Assembly (NCBI GenBank): GCA_900491605.1 | Contig: UESW01004999.1 | Location: 208,282-272,281, forward strand | DNA from: Calamus simplicifolius | Lineage: Eukaryota > Streptophyta > Magnoliopsida > Arecales > Arecaceae | Direction: 5' to 3' | DNA: 64,000 nt | Shown: one piece after another, positions 10,651 through 22,090 of the stretch | How the letters are laid out: the number at the start of each line of letters is the position of its first letter | How positions within the stretch are numbered: the first letter of the stretch is position 1 | Notes under the pieces: generated by a model | What the model saw: only the letters and a program-made list of their open reading frames with translations | What the model was told of the DNA's origin: nothing | Databases searched by the model: none | Position numbers and translations under genes: made by a program

Positions 10651-12054
10651 ATGGCACCAAAGAGGCGCGGATTCGTCGCTGGAGCATCCGTTCCAACGAG
10701 AAGACGCACGATTCGAAGGCAACCATCGCCTTCTTCCTCTTCGGCCACTCAAGAGGATTCTCCACCTTCACCCTCATCTCCTAAGGTTGATCAATTAGCT
10801 GGTAAGACCATTACCACTGGGAGGAAAGTTAATTTTGATTTATTTGAATCGGAGGGTTTCTCTATTGGACGAAATTTAAGGGATATGGGATGGGAGAAAG
10901 TGTGCTCACTAGACTTACCCACATATCCAGCATTGGTAAGAGAATTTTATAATGGATTAAGCAGAGGAGAAGGAGGATTGATTAGCACAGTGAGAGGAAC
11001 TAGGGTTATGGTAACAACTGAAATTCTTGGAACCCTTTTAGAAATGCCCACTGTTGGTTTATTGGAATGTCAACTTAATGACAGAAGTGGTGCACTATCA
11101 AGGATGCTAGGAAGAGATGTGACTGAGTTCGAAGAGATCTTTGCAAATCAGTTAAACCTAGAACTCAGATTATTGCATATATGTGGTAGAATCTTATTTC
11201 CAAAAATAGGGAGATTTGAGTATGTCTCGGAGCGAGACGTTCTGATGATGGACTGCATTATAACTGGAAGGCCAGTCAATTTAGCTGGCATGATGATAGG
11301 ATACATGGCAGAGGCAGCCACTAAGAAAAGATCAACTCTACCCTACGGAATGATTCTGACATTAGTTTTTAGAAGCCAGGGTGTACTCATAATGGAAAAT
11401 GAACCTTTAAGAAAACTGAGACACACTGATTATTACAGCATTTCTACTATTCACAGAATGGGATTTAAGAAAGTTAATGGTGTTTGGATGAGGAGAGAGG
11501 AAAGAACAGATAGGGATGGTGCAGAGGGAACCAGACTAGAAGAAATCCCGGGACCATCTACTGCGGGACCATCAGTCCCTGATTCATCTTTTGCGGGACC
11601 TTCGTCTGCTGGACCTTCGGAGGCCGGACCAAGTTCTATTCCATCACCTCCACATCAGCCTATAACAAATTCTGGAGGATTTTCAAATGAACAACTTGAT
11701 CAGTTAAGAAGCTTACTTGCTGAGTATGACAGTCACAGATCAAATGAAATTAATCAATTGAAAGAAGACTTTAATCAGTTAAAAGAAGAATTAAATTCGA
11801 GACTGGACATGCTATCCTTTACCTTAGGCAGTTCTGTGGAATCCTTTGGAGCTGAGCTTCACAAGATCTTCGAAAGGATGGAAGGTATTGCCGATGGATC
11901 AGGATATGTTCATGCAACGGGTCAATTGAAGAAGGACATTGACCTTGCAGTCTCTCAAATTGAAGCCTGCCTTGAAAATTTTAAGAAGTCACAAAAAGAT
12001 GATGTAATGGAGATAATAGGTCATCTAAAGAAAATTGTATTCAAGCATATTTGA
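10651..12054 (+). CDS. Intact additional ORF of Sirevirus B, 467 aa, putative plant transposon protein domain
   Basis: The frame is open without interruption from ATG 10651 (MAPKRRGF) to TGA 12052-12054. An upstream in-frame non-ATG opening at 10627 is disregarded because MAPKRR follows a UTR-like stretch. Residues 1-60 are basic and Ser/Pro-rich. Residues about 65-270 resemble the putative plant transposon protein domain (PF20167 type: NFDLFESEGF, GWEKV, REFYNGL, VRGTRVMV). Residues about 300-350 are low-complexity Gly-Pro-Ser-Ala, and 355-460 are a predicted coiled coil (QLKEDFNQLKEELN). It lies 0.5 kb after pol, where Sireviruses carry env-like or unassigned ORFs. No signal peptide or membrane segment is visible, so env is not supported. 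It is the only undamaged gene of B. Confidence 0.85.
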   Translation: MAPKRRGFVAGASVPTRRRTIRRQPSPSSSSATQEDSPPSPSSPKVDQLAGKTITTGRKVNFDLFESEGFSIGRNLRDMGWEKVCSLDLPTYPALVREFYNGLSRGEGGLISTVRGTRVMVTTEILGTLLEMPTVGLLECQLNDRSGALSRMLGRDVTEFEEIFANQLNLELRLLHICGRILFPKIGRFEYVSERDVLMMDCIITGRPVNLAGMMIGYMAEAATKKRSTLPYGMILTLVFRSQGVLIMENEPLRKLRHTDYYSISTIHRMGFKKVNGVWMRREERTDRDGAEGTRLEEIPGPSTAGPSVPDSSFAGPSSAGPSEAGPSSIPSPPHQPITNSGGFSNEQLDQLRSLLAEYDSHRSNEINQLKEDFNQLKEELNSRLDMLSFTLGSSVESFGAELHKIFERMEGIADGSGYVHATGQLKKDIDLAVSQIEACLENFKKSQKDDVMEIIGHLKKIVFKHI

Positions 12055-12255
12055 TCTTGTTTTAGAGTTTAATAGCTTGTACTTAGGAAGTTTTGATTAT
12101 CCAATGTATTTCATTTTGAGATGTAAATGAATCAACTGATGTAATGGTTCTTGCATATGAAATACAATTTCACTTTTTCAAATTTTGATTGATTGGATTC
12201 CTATGCCTTATTGAGTTTATGAATTTTTTTCTTTACTCTCCTTATTGCTTATAAC

Positions 12256-12636
12256 AAAAAAGGGGGAGAGATAGTTGTGTATATGCAAAGAAAGAAAAGA
12301 TTATATATGCATAAAGAAAGAAAGGGGGAGAAGGGAGAATTAATTGTTTATGCAAAAATGAATTGAAATGATTAATCTGTTACAATTTGATGGTTATATA
12401 TAAGAGGAGCTACTCAATGCAGGGGGAGCTTAACAAAAAGCTCATTTACAATCTTATGCACATTAAGTTTAATAATTCAATATTAATGGATTGTACAATT
12501 TTAAAAGTTTACATTGAACATTGGCATCAAAACCTTAATTTCAATGGTTTAAAGTTAAAATGACTATAATCCTTAATTTGATTGAATGTTTGAATGCATA
12601 TACTCAAAGTTTTTGTTATCATCAAAAAGGGGGAGA
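12256..12636 (+). promoter_or_regulatory. Multiple polypurine tracts of element B
   Basis: Purine runs with the core AGGGGGAG occur at 12256-12270, 12313-12337, 12421-12428 and 12624-12636; the last lies immediately before the 3' LTR and is the likely plus-strand primer. Repeated tracts upstream of the 3' LTR are a known Sirevirus signature. Confidence 0.85.
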
Positions 12637-12637
12637 T

Positions 12638-14077
12638 TGTTGACCCAATTGATGATTTTGATGATTAACAAAACTATGTGAGTATAATTTTTGAAGGCTC
12701 TAATGATTTTGATTTAGTGTTTCAGCCTATAAGACTATTGAAAGATCAAAATCAAGTGTTACAATGTGTTCTGGATCGAATCTAATGTCTAGGTAAGAAT
12801 TGCAGACATTAGAGTCGACTCCGAGAATCACAGAGCCGACTCCGGAACTGGCACGGCCATTAGAGTCGACTCCGAGACTGTGAGAGTCGACTCTCACAGA
12901 CGGAGCAGAAAGTCGATTTTTCTGGCTCCAACCTAGAGTCGACTCCGGGTAAGTTAGAGTCGACTCCGGAAAAGCATCTTGTCGACCCCAGAAAAGCCAG
13001 AGACGACTCCGGAAATAACATTTTAAATCGCCTCGAGCTAGAGCCGACTCCAGAAAAGTTAGAGTCGACTCCAACCCACCTGGAACGAAAAATGAAGTTG
13101 CCAGATCAGCTCTAACGGTAACTTTTCTATTTTTACTCATTTCTAACGGATATATTTTGATAGAAGGTACACTCCAACGGATAGTTTTATTCCAAAAAGG
13201 GTGTAAAAGAAATCTATAAAATGGGGAGTCTATTGTTCAAAAAAAAGAGACGAAAAAAAAGAAAAAGAGAAGAAACAATCCGAAAATCTGAGATAGACAA
13301 ATCCCATTTCAAAAATCTGAGAGCTTGAATCTTGAAAGGAAACCTTCTAGCTCAAATCCACTCCACTCCAAAAAGCTCAAGAGGAATCCAAGGCATTCAA
13401 ATCAAGTTTTTATGGATTTCCCAACTTGGAGAAAGAAGTTCAGATTCTTGCTTTTCAACTCTTCTCAACTGCTTCAACTGTGAAGAATCGGAGCTGAGGC
13501 TTGATTCAACCTAGCAAGGAGAAGAAGAAAGAAGAAAAGAAGAAAAGCTCAAAAGCCAACCATCTTCAAATCAGGCTTCTCTAAACTTGTTATATTATTT
13601 GATTATCTGCTCATTTAGGAGCTTTGTATTTAAAAAACATATTTCATTTGTTTGTATCTAGTTCAATCTGGGGATTGAACTAGTGGAGGTAGTCTTACCT
13701 CAGTACAAGCTTGGTAAAGCTTGTGTTTGGGTTTTGTGCTGGTGAGCCTTTGAAAACCAGCTGGGTTCGTTGTGATCCCGGAAAAACAAGTTTGAGTTGT
13801 GAGCTTGGAAAACAACTCAGCTGTAATCTAGAGTGATTATAGTGTGGACCCAAGTGAATCTTGGGAGTGGACGTAGGTGTTGGATACACCGAACCACTAT
13901 AAAATCTTTTGTGTTTGCCGTGTTCTATTGACTCTATCTCTATCTCTATTCTATTCACTGCACTTTTAGTTACTTTGCATTTGCCTTCATTAATCTCAAG
14001 CAAACTATTTAAAAAGGGGCTAAAATTTTTAAGAACCCAATTCACCCCCCCCTCTTGGGTTGCTATCTGGGCCAACA
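12638..14077 (+). repeat. 3' LTR of element B
   Basis: 1440 bp, TGTTGACCC to GGGCCAACA, nearly identical to 3803-5238. Visible differences include one base near 12780, two near 13093 and several homopolymer length changes. Confidence 0.95.
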
Positions 14078-17000
14078 AAAGGAACTCTAAAAAGTACCTT
14101 GATGAGCTAAAACAGAAAAAGAAACAAGGTAAATTAGATTTACTAGCCATGGAAACATGCTTAGTTGAGAATGATTTCTCAAGCTGGATTATTGATTCAG
14201 GAGCATCTAACCATGTCTGTGTTTCTTTGCAGATGCTTGAGTCTGCCTGGGATCTTCAAGTGGAAGATTTCACAATGAGAGTAGGCAGTGGAGAAAAGGT
14301 GTCAGCGACAGCAGTAGGGATAGTTTGACTATCATTTGCTGATAATAAATATTTACTTTTGGACAATGTTTATTATATTCCATATTTCAAACGGAATTTG
14401 ATTTCGGTGTCAAAGTTGCATGAACAATTTATTTATGTTTCCTTTAGTATTGACTCTGTTTCAATTTATAAGAATGGAATAAATATTTGTTCTAGGTATA
14501 TTGAAAATGATTTATATTTTGTTAAACCAAATTCCAACAACTTGCTTCAAACTGAAATGTTTAAAGTCGTTGAACCAACTCCTAAAAGAAGAAAAGTTGC
14601 GAATAACGATAATGAAACATATTTATAGCATTTGAGGCTTGGTCATATTAATATAGACATAATAGAAAGACTAGTGAAGGATGGTCCTTTAAGAGAGCTA
14701 AGAGTTGGCACTCTACCAGTTTGTGAATCCTGTCTAGAAGGAAAAATGGCCAAAAGGCCTTTTTCAGTAAAAGGTGAAAGAGCAAAAGCACCTTTAGAGA
14801 TCATACATACTGATGTATGTGGGCCTTTGAATGTCAAAGCTAGAGGGGGCTATGAATATTTCATCACATTCATTGATGATTATTCTAGATATGGATATGC
14901 ATATATGATGCAAAAAAAATCCGAGGCCTTTGAAAAGTTCAAAGAGTTCCATGCTGAAGTAGAAAAACAACTCAGTAAATCAATCAAAACTCTTCGATCT
15001 GATCGAGAAGGAGAGTACTTGGATTATGAATTTCAGGACCACTTGATTGAGAATGAAATATTATCACAGCTCACGACACCTACGACACCACAGCAAAATG
15101 GTGTAGTTAAAAGAAGGAATCGCACTTTGCTTGATATGATAAGATCAATGTTAAGCTATTCTTCTTTGCATAACTCATTTTGGGGATATGCATTACAAAC
15201 AGCTGTATACATTCTAAACTTAGTTCCATTTAAGTCAATCCCTAAGACTCCCTTAGATTTATGGAATGGTTGCAAACCTAGTTTGAGACACATCCGCATA
15301 TGGGGATGTCTAGCCCATGTGCTGAAGGGAAAGACTGGGAAGTTGGAACCTCATTCAGAAGTATGCATGTTTGTTGGGTACCCTAATGGAACGAGAGGAG
15401 GACTGTTTTATAATGCTCAAGATAACAAGGTTTTGTGTTGACAAATGCAACGTTTCTCGAGTACAATTATATGACAGAATTCAAACCTAGAAGTAAAGTA
15501 GCTCTGGAAGAGTTGCTAGCTGATGAGATCAGCCCCACACCAACAAAAGTTATTGAACGACAAAAGGTTGAGACTACTACTCAAGATCAAATACCACTGC
15601 CACCACGACGTAGTGGGAGGGAAATAAGATTACCCATCCACTATGGTCAGGATGGAGAAGCACAAGTTGCAGTCACCGATGGCAGTGATAATGATCCATT
15701 GACATACAAGATGGCAATGGAGGATGTTGATCAAGAGAAATGGCAGGAAGCCATAAAACTCGAAATGGAATCAATGTATTCTAATTTAGTCTGGAAGCTT
15801 GTAGATCTACCAGAAGGCATAAAGCCTATTGGATGCAAATGGATCTATAAGAGAAAAAGAGGAGCCGATGAAAAAGTAGAGACTTTCAAGGCTAGGTTAG
15901 TGGCAAAGGGTTTTACCCAAAAGGAATGAGTAGACTATGAGGATACTTTTTCGTTAGTAGCCATACTAAAATCCATTCGGATTCTCTTGTCCATTGCTGC
16001 TCATTATGATTATGAGATATGACAAATGAATGTCAAGATGGCGTTTTTAAACAACCATCTTGAAGAGACTATTCATATGGTCCAACCAGAGGGTTTTGTG
16101 ATTAAAGGCCAAGAGCAGAAAGTCTGCAAATTGCAGAGGTTCATTTATGGGCTTAAGCAAACTTCTAGATTTTGGAACATCAGATTTAATGAAGCCATAA
16201 AATGTTATGGTTTTGAACAAAATTTATGTGAACCTTGTGTCTATAAGCAAAAGGAAGGAAATAAAGTGGTCTTCTTAGTTCTTTATGTGGATGACATTTT
16301 ACTCATTGGGAATGATGTAGGATCTCTGTCTAAAATAAAGAACTGGCTAGCCAGCCAATTCCAAATGAAGGATTTGGGAGAAGCAAGCTACATTCTGGGC
16401 ATCCAAATTATACGGGATCGCAAGAATAGGCTTTTGGCGTTGTCTCAGGCATCGTATATTGACAAGGTGCTTGTCAGATTTGCGATGCAAAACTCTAAGA
16501 AATGTAATTTGCCTACCTTTCTAAAGAGCAGTGTCCTAAAACACCGCAAGAGGAGGAAGATATGAGACAGATTCCCTATGCTTCGACAGTTAGTAGTTTG
16601 ATGTATGCAATGTTGTATACAAGACCCGACATCTGCTTTGCAGTGGGAGTGGTTAGCCGATACTAGTCAAACTTAGGATTGGATCACTGGGTTGCAGTCA
16701 AGCATATTCTGAAATATCTAAGACATACGAGAAACTATATGCTGGTATATTCTAGCAGGGATTTGATTCCTGTTGGATATACAGATTCTGATTTTCAATC
16801 AGATAGAGACTCTAGGAAGTCTACTTCTGGAGCGGTGTTCACTTTGAGGAGGAGCCATTATATGGAGAAGCATCAAGCAAACCTGCATTGCTGACTCAAC
16901 CATGGAGGCTAAATATGTAGCGGCTTGTGAAGCAGCTAAGGAGGCAGTCTAGCTTCGGGAATTCTTGATAGATCTAGAAGTTGTTCTAGATATGCATGAA

Positions 17001-17240
17001 CCAGTTAGACTCTACTGTAACAACAGTGGCGCAGTAGCCAATGCCAAGGAACCCAGAAACCACCGTAGAGGAAAGCATATAGAGAGAACATTTTACCTTG
17101 TGAGAGAGATTATCAGTAGAGGAGACGTTTCAGTTGAGAAGATCGTATCTGCTGATCCGTTTACTAAGACATTACCGGCTCAAGGTTTTGAGCTACATCT
17201 TGATGGGATGGGACTTAGAGACATATCGCATTTGCTTTAG
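14078..17240 (+). pseudogene. gag end and pol of element A: protease, integrase, RT, RNase H (decayed)
   Basis: The gag zinc knuckle resumes at 14078. Protease has IIDSGASNHV near 14190-14215, with TGA at 14326-14328. GAG-pre-integrase follows (RLGHINID; CESCLEGK near 14730). The integrase core runs to about 15440 with Asp in HTDVCGP and Asp in RSDREGEY, but the catalytic Glu position reads Lys (NGVVKRRNRTLLDM, about 15100). RT spans about 15700-16565 with stops at 15927 and 16021 and YVDD near 16285-16296. RNase H spans 16679-17240 with shifts near 16565-16680 and 16890-16965. The lost integrase Glu and several stops mean the copy is dead. Confidence 0.9.
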
Positions 17241-17254
17241 GGCAAGTGGGAGAT
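17241..17254 (+). promoter_or_regulatory. Polypurine tract of element A
   Basis: GGCAAGTGGGAGAT lies directly before TGTTG of the 3' LTR; GTGGGAGATTGTTG is the common copia purine tract/LTR junction. Confidence 0.85.
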
Positions 17255-18942
17255 TGTTGCGATATGTGCCCATAAACAAATGACATTTATTATTTTGCTG
17301 AATATTTAAGAAATTTTTAATATTATACTTGCATGCATGTTATGATGCTTTATAAATATCAAAAATCCCTGGATTATTTAAATGTGACTTTAAATATTGT
17401 ATATAAGTGTTATATACAGAGGATAATATTTAAAGTAAAATAATCTAAAATTATCCGTAATTATAAATTAAAGTTTCAATTGGGATCTTTAATTTAAAAT
17501 TACTAGTGTGGTTCATTACATTCTGAATGAAACGATCTTATCCGGATTGTTGATAATGAGATTATCGGAATGAAAGCACTTTATATAATTTGATTATATA
17601 GGACTGGAACACGATTAATTATGAATCTCTAATAAATTCCGTTGTTAAAATAAAGAATTCAAAATTAATCAATGATGGTCATATGTGAATCGATCTTAAT
17701 TCTGAGTAATTAATAGACTCCTATTTATTGTATTATATTTTTTGACTTACCGGGTAATGACACAGAAACATAGTGTCAAATTCTTGGTATATTGAAATAT
17801 AATAACATAAGTAGCCGAGAATATTAATATACAAGATGAAATACATTCCTTCGTAAAGAAGTCAGATTACGGTTCCCATAAGTGTTCGGGACTTGAATAA
17901 TAAGAGCGCTCAATTTATAATTGTATCATAAATATATTATTCATTATAGAATCAATGGTACTTATGGATAAAGATGTGATGAAAGAGGTTAACGAAAAAT
18001 GCCTAGCTTTAATCATGAACCGTTTATGGAGGATTGATTTATATGTAGTGACTATATTCAAATCCTTATGAATATAATTAATTTTATAATTTTAAGAGTG
18101 CAGTTCCAAATTTTTAGTGGAGTAATTTGGAATTAATATTTTTGATATTTTAATTAAGGTGTTAATTAAATGTCAAAATTATTGGAGCTTAGAATTATAA
18201 TGTCCATAGTTTCTCTGGACAGCTCCATTAAATTATATGAACTTTATGATATGTTGGGTTGAGTTATAAATTTGGAATTGAGAATTCTAAATTATTTTTT
18301 ATATAGAAATTAATTAGATTAATTTTCATTATACGGTGTGCTGGGAAACACATCGTAGGCATATTCCACGAGAAGAGTCTATGTGAAAATTTATTTAGTT
18401 ATTGGAGAAATAAATATGGGATCGTGAGAGAGCCTTTCTAAGAGTTGAAAGTGATATTTAAATATTAATTAATTGATTAATTAATAAAAGAGGTTGATAG
18501 TTGTTATTCTCTGTGAATATAAGATTCACGAGAGATAGAGAAGAACATCGGACAATAATGATCAACCACAGAGAGTTCCTCCTTCAACTTCACTTTATCC
18601 CATGAGTTAAGAATAAAGAGTGAATTAAACCCAATTGTATAATCTCATCCCAAATCAAAAGGAATGCCCACTCGTTCGTGTTCATCATAATCTGGAGAAT
18701 GTTTGGAAAGATCCATGGTGATCAAAAGGATTTGGTGATTCCAAGGTAGTGTTGGTGAAGAACGAAAGGTAAATTCTTAATCTCCTTATTGTTCTTGTTA
18801 TTAAATTAATACGGGTATAAATCGTGCTAACTCAATTTTTAAGATATGTGATTTGATCATTATCTTATTTCCGCTAAGATATGTGATTTGATCCTTATCT
18901 CACTTTCGCAAACATCTCAAAGTCGTGTTGAGATAACCATCA
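17255..18942 (+). repeat. 3' LTR of element A
   Basis: 1688 bp from TGTTGCGATATG to ATAACCATCA, homologous to 1-1471. It lacks the 37 bp duplication and about 80 bp found in the 5' copy. Confidence 0.93.
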
Positions 18943-20430
18943 GATTCTAGTTGATAGTGAAAGCTCTACAGACATTCTCTTTTACGATGCTTTTGTTCAG
19001 ATGAACCTTTCTTTCAATTCCCTCGAACTTGTGTCCGCTCTCCTTGTCGAATTCATGGGAGACTTTGTAAGGGTTGAAGGTGGAATTACCCTCTCCGTTA
19101 TGGCCAGGACTCTGCATTGCTAAAGCATTGTATTCATGAAGTTCTTGGTCGTTCGGGTGCCACTGGCTTACAACGCTATACTCGGGCATCCCAATTTGAA
19201 CCTGTTGAATATGGTTATTTCCACCAAACGTCTTCTCGTCAGATTTTTCACTAAAAATAAAATCAGTAAAATGTGTGGTGACAAGAGTCTGGCGCAATTG
19301 TGCTGCCACATAGCCCCCAACCCTTAAGAAGCGATCACACCATCGATTCCAGTACTACTAGATCCAAGGGAGTCGAAAAAGAGGAAGGAGTCAGTGGAAC
19401 ATTTGCTAACACTTTCGCTGAAAAATGATCCAGCAAAGACGATCCAAGTCAGTGCACTCCTGCCCACGGAAGAAAGAGATCGGCTGCTCACTTTCTTGTG
19501 GGCCAATTCAAACATCTTTGCGTGGACCGTGTTGGATATGCTAGGGATTCCTTCAGAGGTAATCATCCATAAAGTCAACATTGATCCAAAGTATCAACCA
19601 GTCCGATAAAAGAAAAGGAGCTTCACCTCTGAAAGGCAGAAGGCCATCAACGAAAAGTTAGCAAGCTACTCATCGGTCACATTCGGGAAGCTCACTATCT
19701 GAATTGGCTAATCAACGTGGTGATGGTCCGTAAGGAAAACAAAAACTGGAGGATCTGTATCGACTACACCAACCTAAATAAGGTATGCCCAAAAGACAGC
19801 TTTCATTGCCCAAAATTGACCAATTGATTGATGCCACGTCCGGCCATGAGCTCATCAGTTTCAGGGATGCCTTCTCGGGTTACAATCAGATATGGATAGA
19901 CCCGAAGGATGAAGAGAACACATCCTTCATAGCTGAGAGAGGCATTTACTATTATAAGGTAATGCACTTCGGCTTAAAGAATGCAGGGGCCACTTACTAA
20001 AGATTGATGATAAGGTATTTGAAGATCAGATTGGACTGAATATGGAGGTATACGTTGATGACATGCTAGTTAAGAGCATCCACATAGCTGGTCATGTTGC
20101 CGACTTAGAAACCTTAAACATCCTCCACCGGTACCGAGTGAAATTGAACTCCCGCAAGTGTGTGTTTGGAGTTACCACAGGAAAGTTTCTGGGCTTCATG
20201 GTAATCTAGCGGGGGATCAAAGCGAACCCCGAAAAGATTCAAGCAATCCTTGACATGAGGCAACCTACCAACAAGAAGGAGGTGTAATGACTCACCGAAA
20301 GAGTGGCGGCCTTAAGTCATTTTGTGTCAAGGTCTGCCGAGAGTTACTTGCCCTTCTTCAAGGCTTTACGCAAGGTGAATGGCTTCGATTGGACGGAGGA
20401 GTGTTAGAAGGCCTTCGAGGAGTTGAAGGA
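18943..20430 (+). pseudogene. Protease and first part of RT of the gypsy element
   Basis: The protease active site is altered (VDSESSTDIL where DTGSS or similar is usual, about 18948), with a TAA near 19118 and the typical end AYNAILGHPNLN (19165-19200). The RT region follows from about 19390: LWANSNIFAW, then stops near 19607 and 19702, FRDAFSGYNQIWIDPKDEENT (19845-19905), and YVDDM at about 20050-20064. The Sirevirus solo LTR at 20431 cuts the RT/RNase H linker. Ty3/gypsy identity is clear from RT motifs and domain order. Confidence 0.85.
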
Positions 20431-21391
20431 TGTTGGCCCAGATGGCAACTCAAGAGGGGGGATGAATTGGGTTCTTTAAAAAATTTAAACTAATTTAAGC
20501 AAGTAATGCTAATGTGTAGTGAATGGAGAAGTATAAATGCAGTGAGATATAATCTAAGTAGAGTATAGCTAATAGAGAAGAGAGAAAAGTGTTAAGCACG
20601 ACAAACACAAGGATTTTATAGTGGTTCGATGTTAACTACACCTACGTTCACTCTCAAGGATCTCTTGGGCCTCACCATAATTTTTTTGATTACAACAGAG
20701 TTGTTTTACAAGCTCACAGCTTAAACTTGTTATTTTACCCTGGGGTCACAACAAACCTAGCTAGTTTTCATAAGATCACTAGCACAAAACCTCTCACAAG
20801 CCTCCTAGCTTGCATAAGGTCAAACTGCTCCTTTAATTCAATTTCCTGATTGAATTAACTTACAAAAATAGTAAAGAGTTTAGTTACAGTAGAAATAAAG
20901 CTTCAAAATGAGCAAATAGAACAATGTAATCAAATAGAAATAGGAGCCTGATTAGAAGATTTCTGAAGTAGAGTTTTTTTTCTTTTCCTCAATTTGATCT
21001 TCCTCAAGATGTGTTTGAAGCTTTGGAAGATTCTTTGATGTTGAAGCTTTGGAAGAACTAGAGCTCTCTTCTTTTTCCTTTGATTTGATGGAAATTCCTC
21101 AAAATTAGCTTTGGATCCTTAGGTTTTTCCTTAACCTTTGCTTTCATTCTAGGGCTTTTGAAATTTGAACTTTTCTTTTGTGATTTCTCTCTTGTTCTTC
21201 TCACTTCTTACTTGTTTTTTTTGAATCAACCCAGAGCTCATGCTTATAAACATCTTCCAAATCCACTTTTAGAAGAAAACTAACTATTATTTATAGTTGA
21301 AAGAGTGTTTAGCACAAATAGAGAAAGAGCCGTAGAATCTATTGAAAAAATATCAGATTCTGAAGCCATCTCTGATAGTTTTGGAGTCAGC

Positions 21392-21586
21392 TGTAATGAC
21401 ATGGGTCCGCAAACCCACGAACCTGTTTCGTGACATAAAAATAAGACGGACAAGGTCCATACCAACTTGGGCCATTATAGCCTAAAAAGAATCTCATTGG
21501 TACTTGTCCATCTTACTTAACTAGTTATAAACTATTCAACCCTTCCTTAATTATCCAATATGTGACTAATTGGAAGGAGCTTCACA
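21392..21586 (-). repeat. TRIM terminal repeat (3' LTR on the minus strand)
   Basis: 195 bp, homologous to 21865-22090 without the internal 31 bp duplication. Confidence 0.82.
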
Positions 21587-21864
21587 ATCTACCTTCCTTA
21601 AAGAGACAACATTCTTATTGCTAGAGGCACATGATCGTATCCACCAAGCAGGCAGGATTCTAGAGGTGCTCCCCCCATAGGCTCAAAAGGTGGCTCCCAT
21701 CAATGTAGCACACTTTGTCCTGTGTGACACTTAGCTTGTGCACAGTCAGGACTCTAACGTGCTCCCCCTACAGGCTCAAGAGGTAGCTCCATCGATGTAG
21801 CACTTTGCCTTATGTGGCACTTAGCTCTTGCACTTTTAGCTGGTGCGTGGCTTTGATACCATAA

Positions 21865-22090
21865 TGTAATGATCTGGACCCGCAAACTTACAAACTTGTT
21901 TCGTGACATAAAAGCAAGACGGACAAGGTCCATACTAACTTAAGCCACCACAGCCCAAAAAGGATCCTATTAGTACTTATCCATCTTACTTAATTGGTTA
22001 TAAATAATTCAATATCTTACTTAATTGGTTATAAATAATTCAATCATTCCTTAATTACCCGATGTGGGACTAATTGGGAGGGGCATCACA
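21865..22090 (-). repeat. TRIM terminal repeat (5' LTR on the minus strand)
   Basis: 226 bp; includes two consecutive copies of a unit beginning ATCTTACTTAATTGG. Confidence 0.82.

Larger units (their letters stand above)
3803..14077 (+). mobile_element. Element B: Sirevirus-type Ty1/copia retrotransposon nested in element A
   Basis: A 10.3 kb element with LTRs 3803-5238 and 12638-14077 (TGTTG...CAACA), a primer site at 5241, gag, pol, an additional 3' ORF and repeated purine tracts before the 3' LTR. A long gag with coiled coil, an extra ORF after pol, multiple polypurine tracts and palindromic LTR motifs are hallmarks of Sireviruses (SIRE/Maximus). The two LTRs differ by only a few substitutions and short indels over 1.44 kb, so insertion is fairly recent. 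Even so, gag and pol are broken by stops and shifts, so this copy was probably mobilised in trans, or some shifts are sequencing errors. Confidence 0.93.
1..18942 (+). mobile_element. Element A: Ty1/copia LTR retrotransposon, 5' end outside window, interrupted by element B
   Basis: The first 1471 bases match 17548-18942, so they are the two LTRs of one element; 293 bases of the 5' LTR lie before the window. An initiator-Met-type primer site follows the 5' LTR and a purine tract precedes the 3' LTR. Between them lie gag, protease, integrase, reverse transcriptase and RNase H in Ty1/copia order, with many stops and shifts. Element B (3803-14077) splits it within the gag zinc knuckle. The long LTR (1688 bp) and gag type suggest an Angela/Tork-like lineage, which is only a guess. 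The bases after the 3' LTR are GATTC; the matching target copy would be upstream of the window. Confidence 0.93.
21392..22090 (-). mobile_element. TRIM (miniature terminal-repeat retrotransposon) inside the solo LTR
   Basis: Two direct repeats, 21392-21586 and 21865-22090, both run TGTAATGA... to ...TCACA and flank a noncoding 278 bp core. On the minus strand the repeat ending at 21865 is followed within a few bases by TGGTATCAAAGCCAC (21847-21861), an initiator-Met primer site. The other repeat is preceded by a purine-rich tract (21587-21600 on plus). Small LTRs, primer site, purine tract and no coding capacity define a TRIM. A target duplication is not evident (TCAGC left, TAAGT right), so one edge may be eroded. 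LTR 21865-22090 holds a 31 bp tandem duplication near 22005-22060. Confidence 0.82.

Noticed and set aside
10651..12054. Envelope gene in the Sirevirus
   Set aside because: No signal peptide, transmembrane segment or Cys pattern is visible; resembles a plant transposon protein domain with coiled coil instead.
13909..14328. 139-codon frame running from the B 3' LTR into element A protease
   Set aside because: The N-terminal half is LTR sequence; only the part from 14078 is real (element A gag end and protease).
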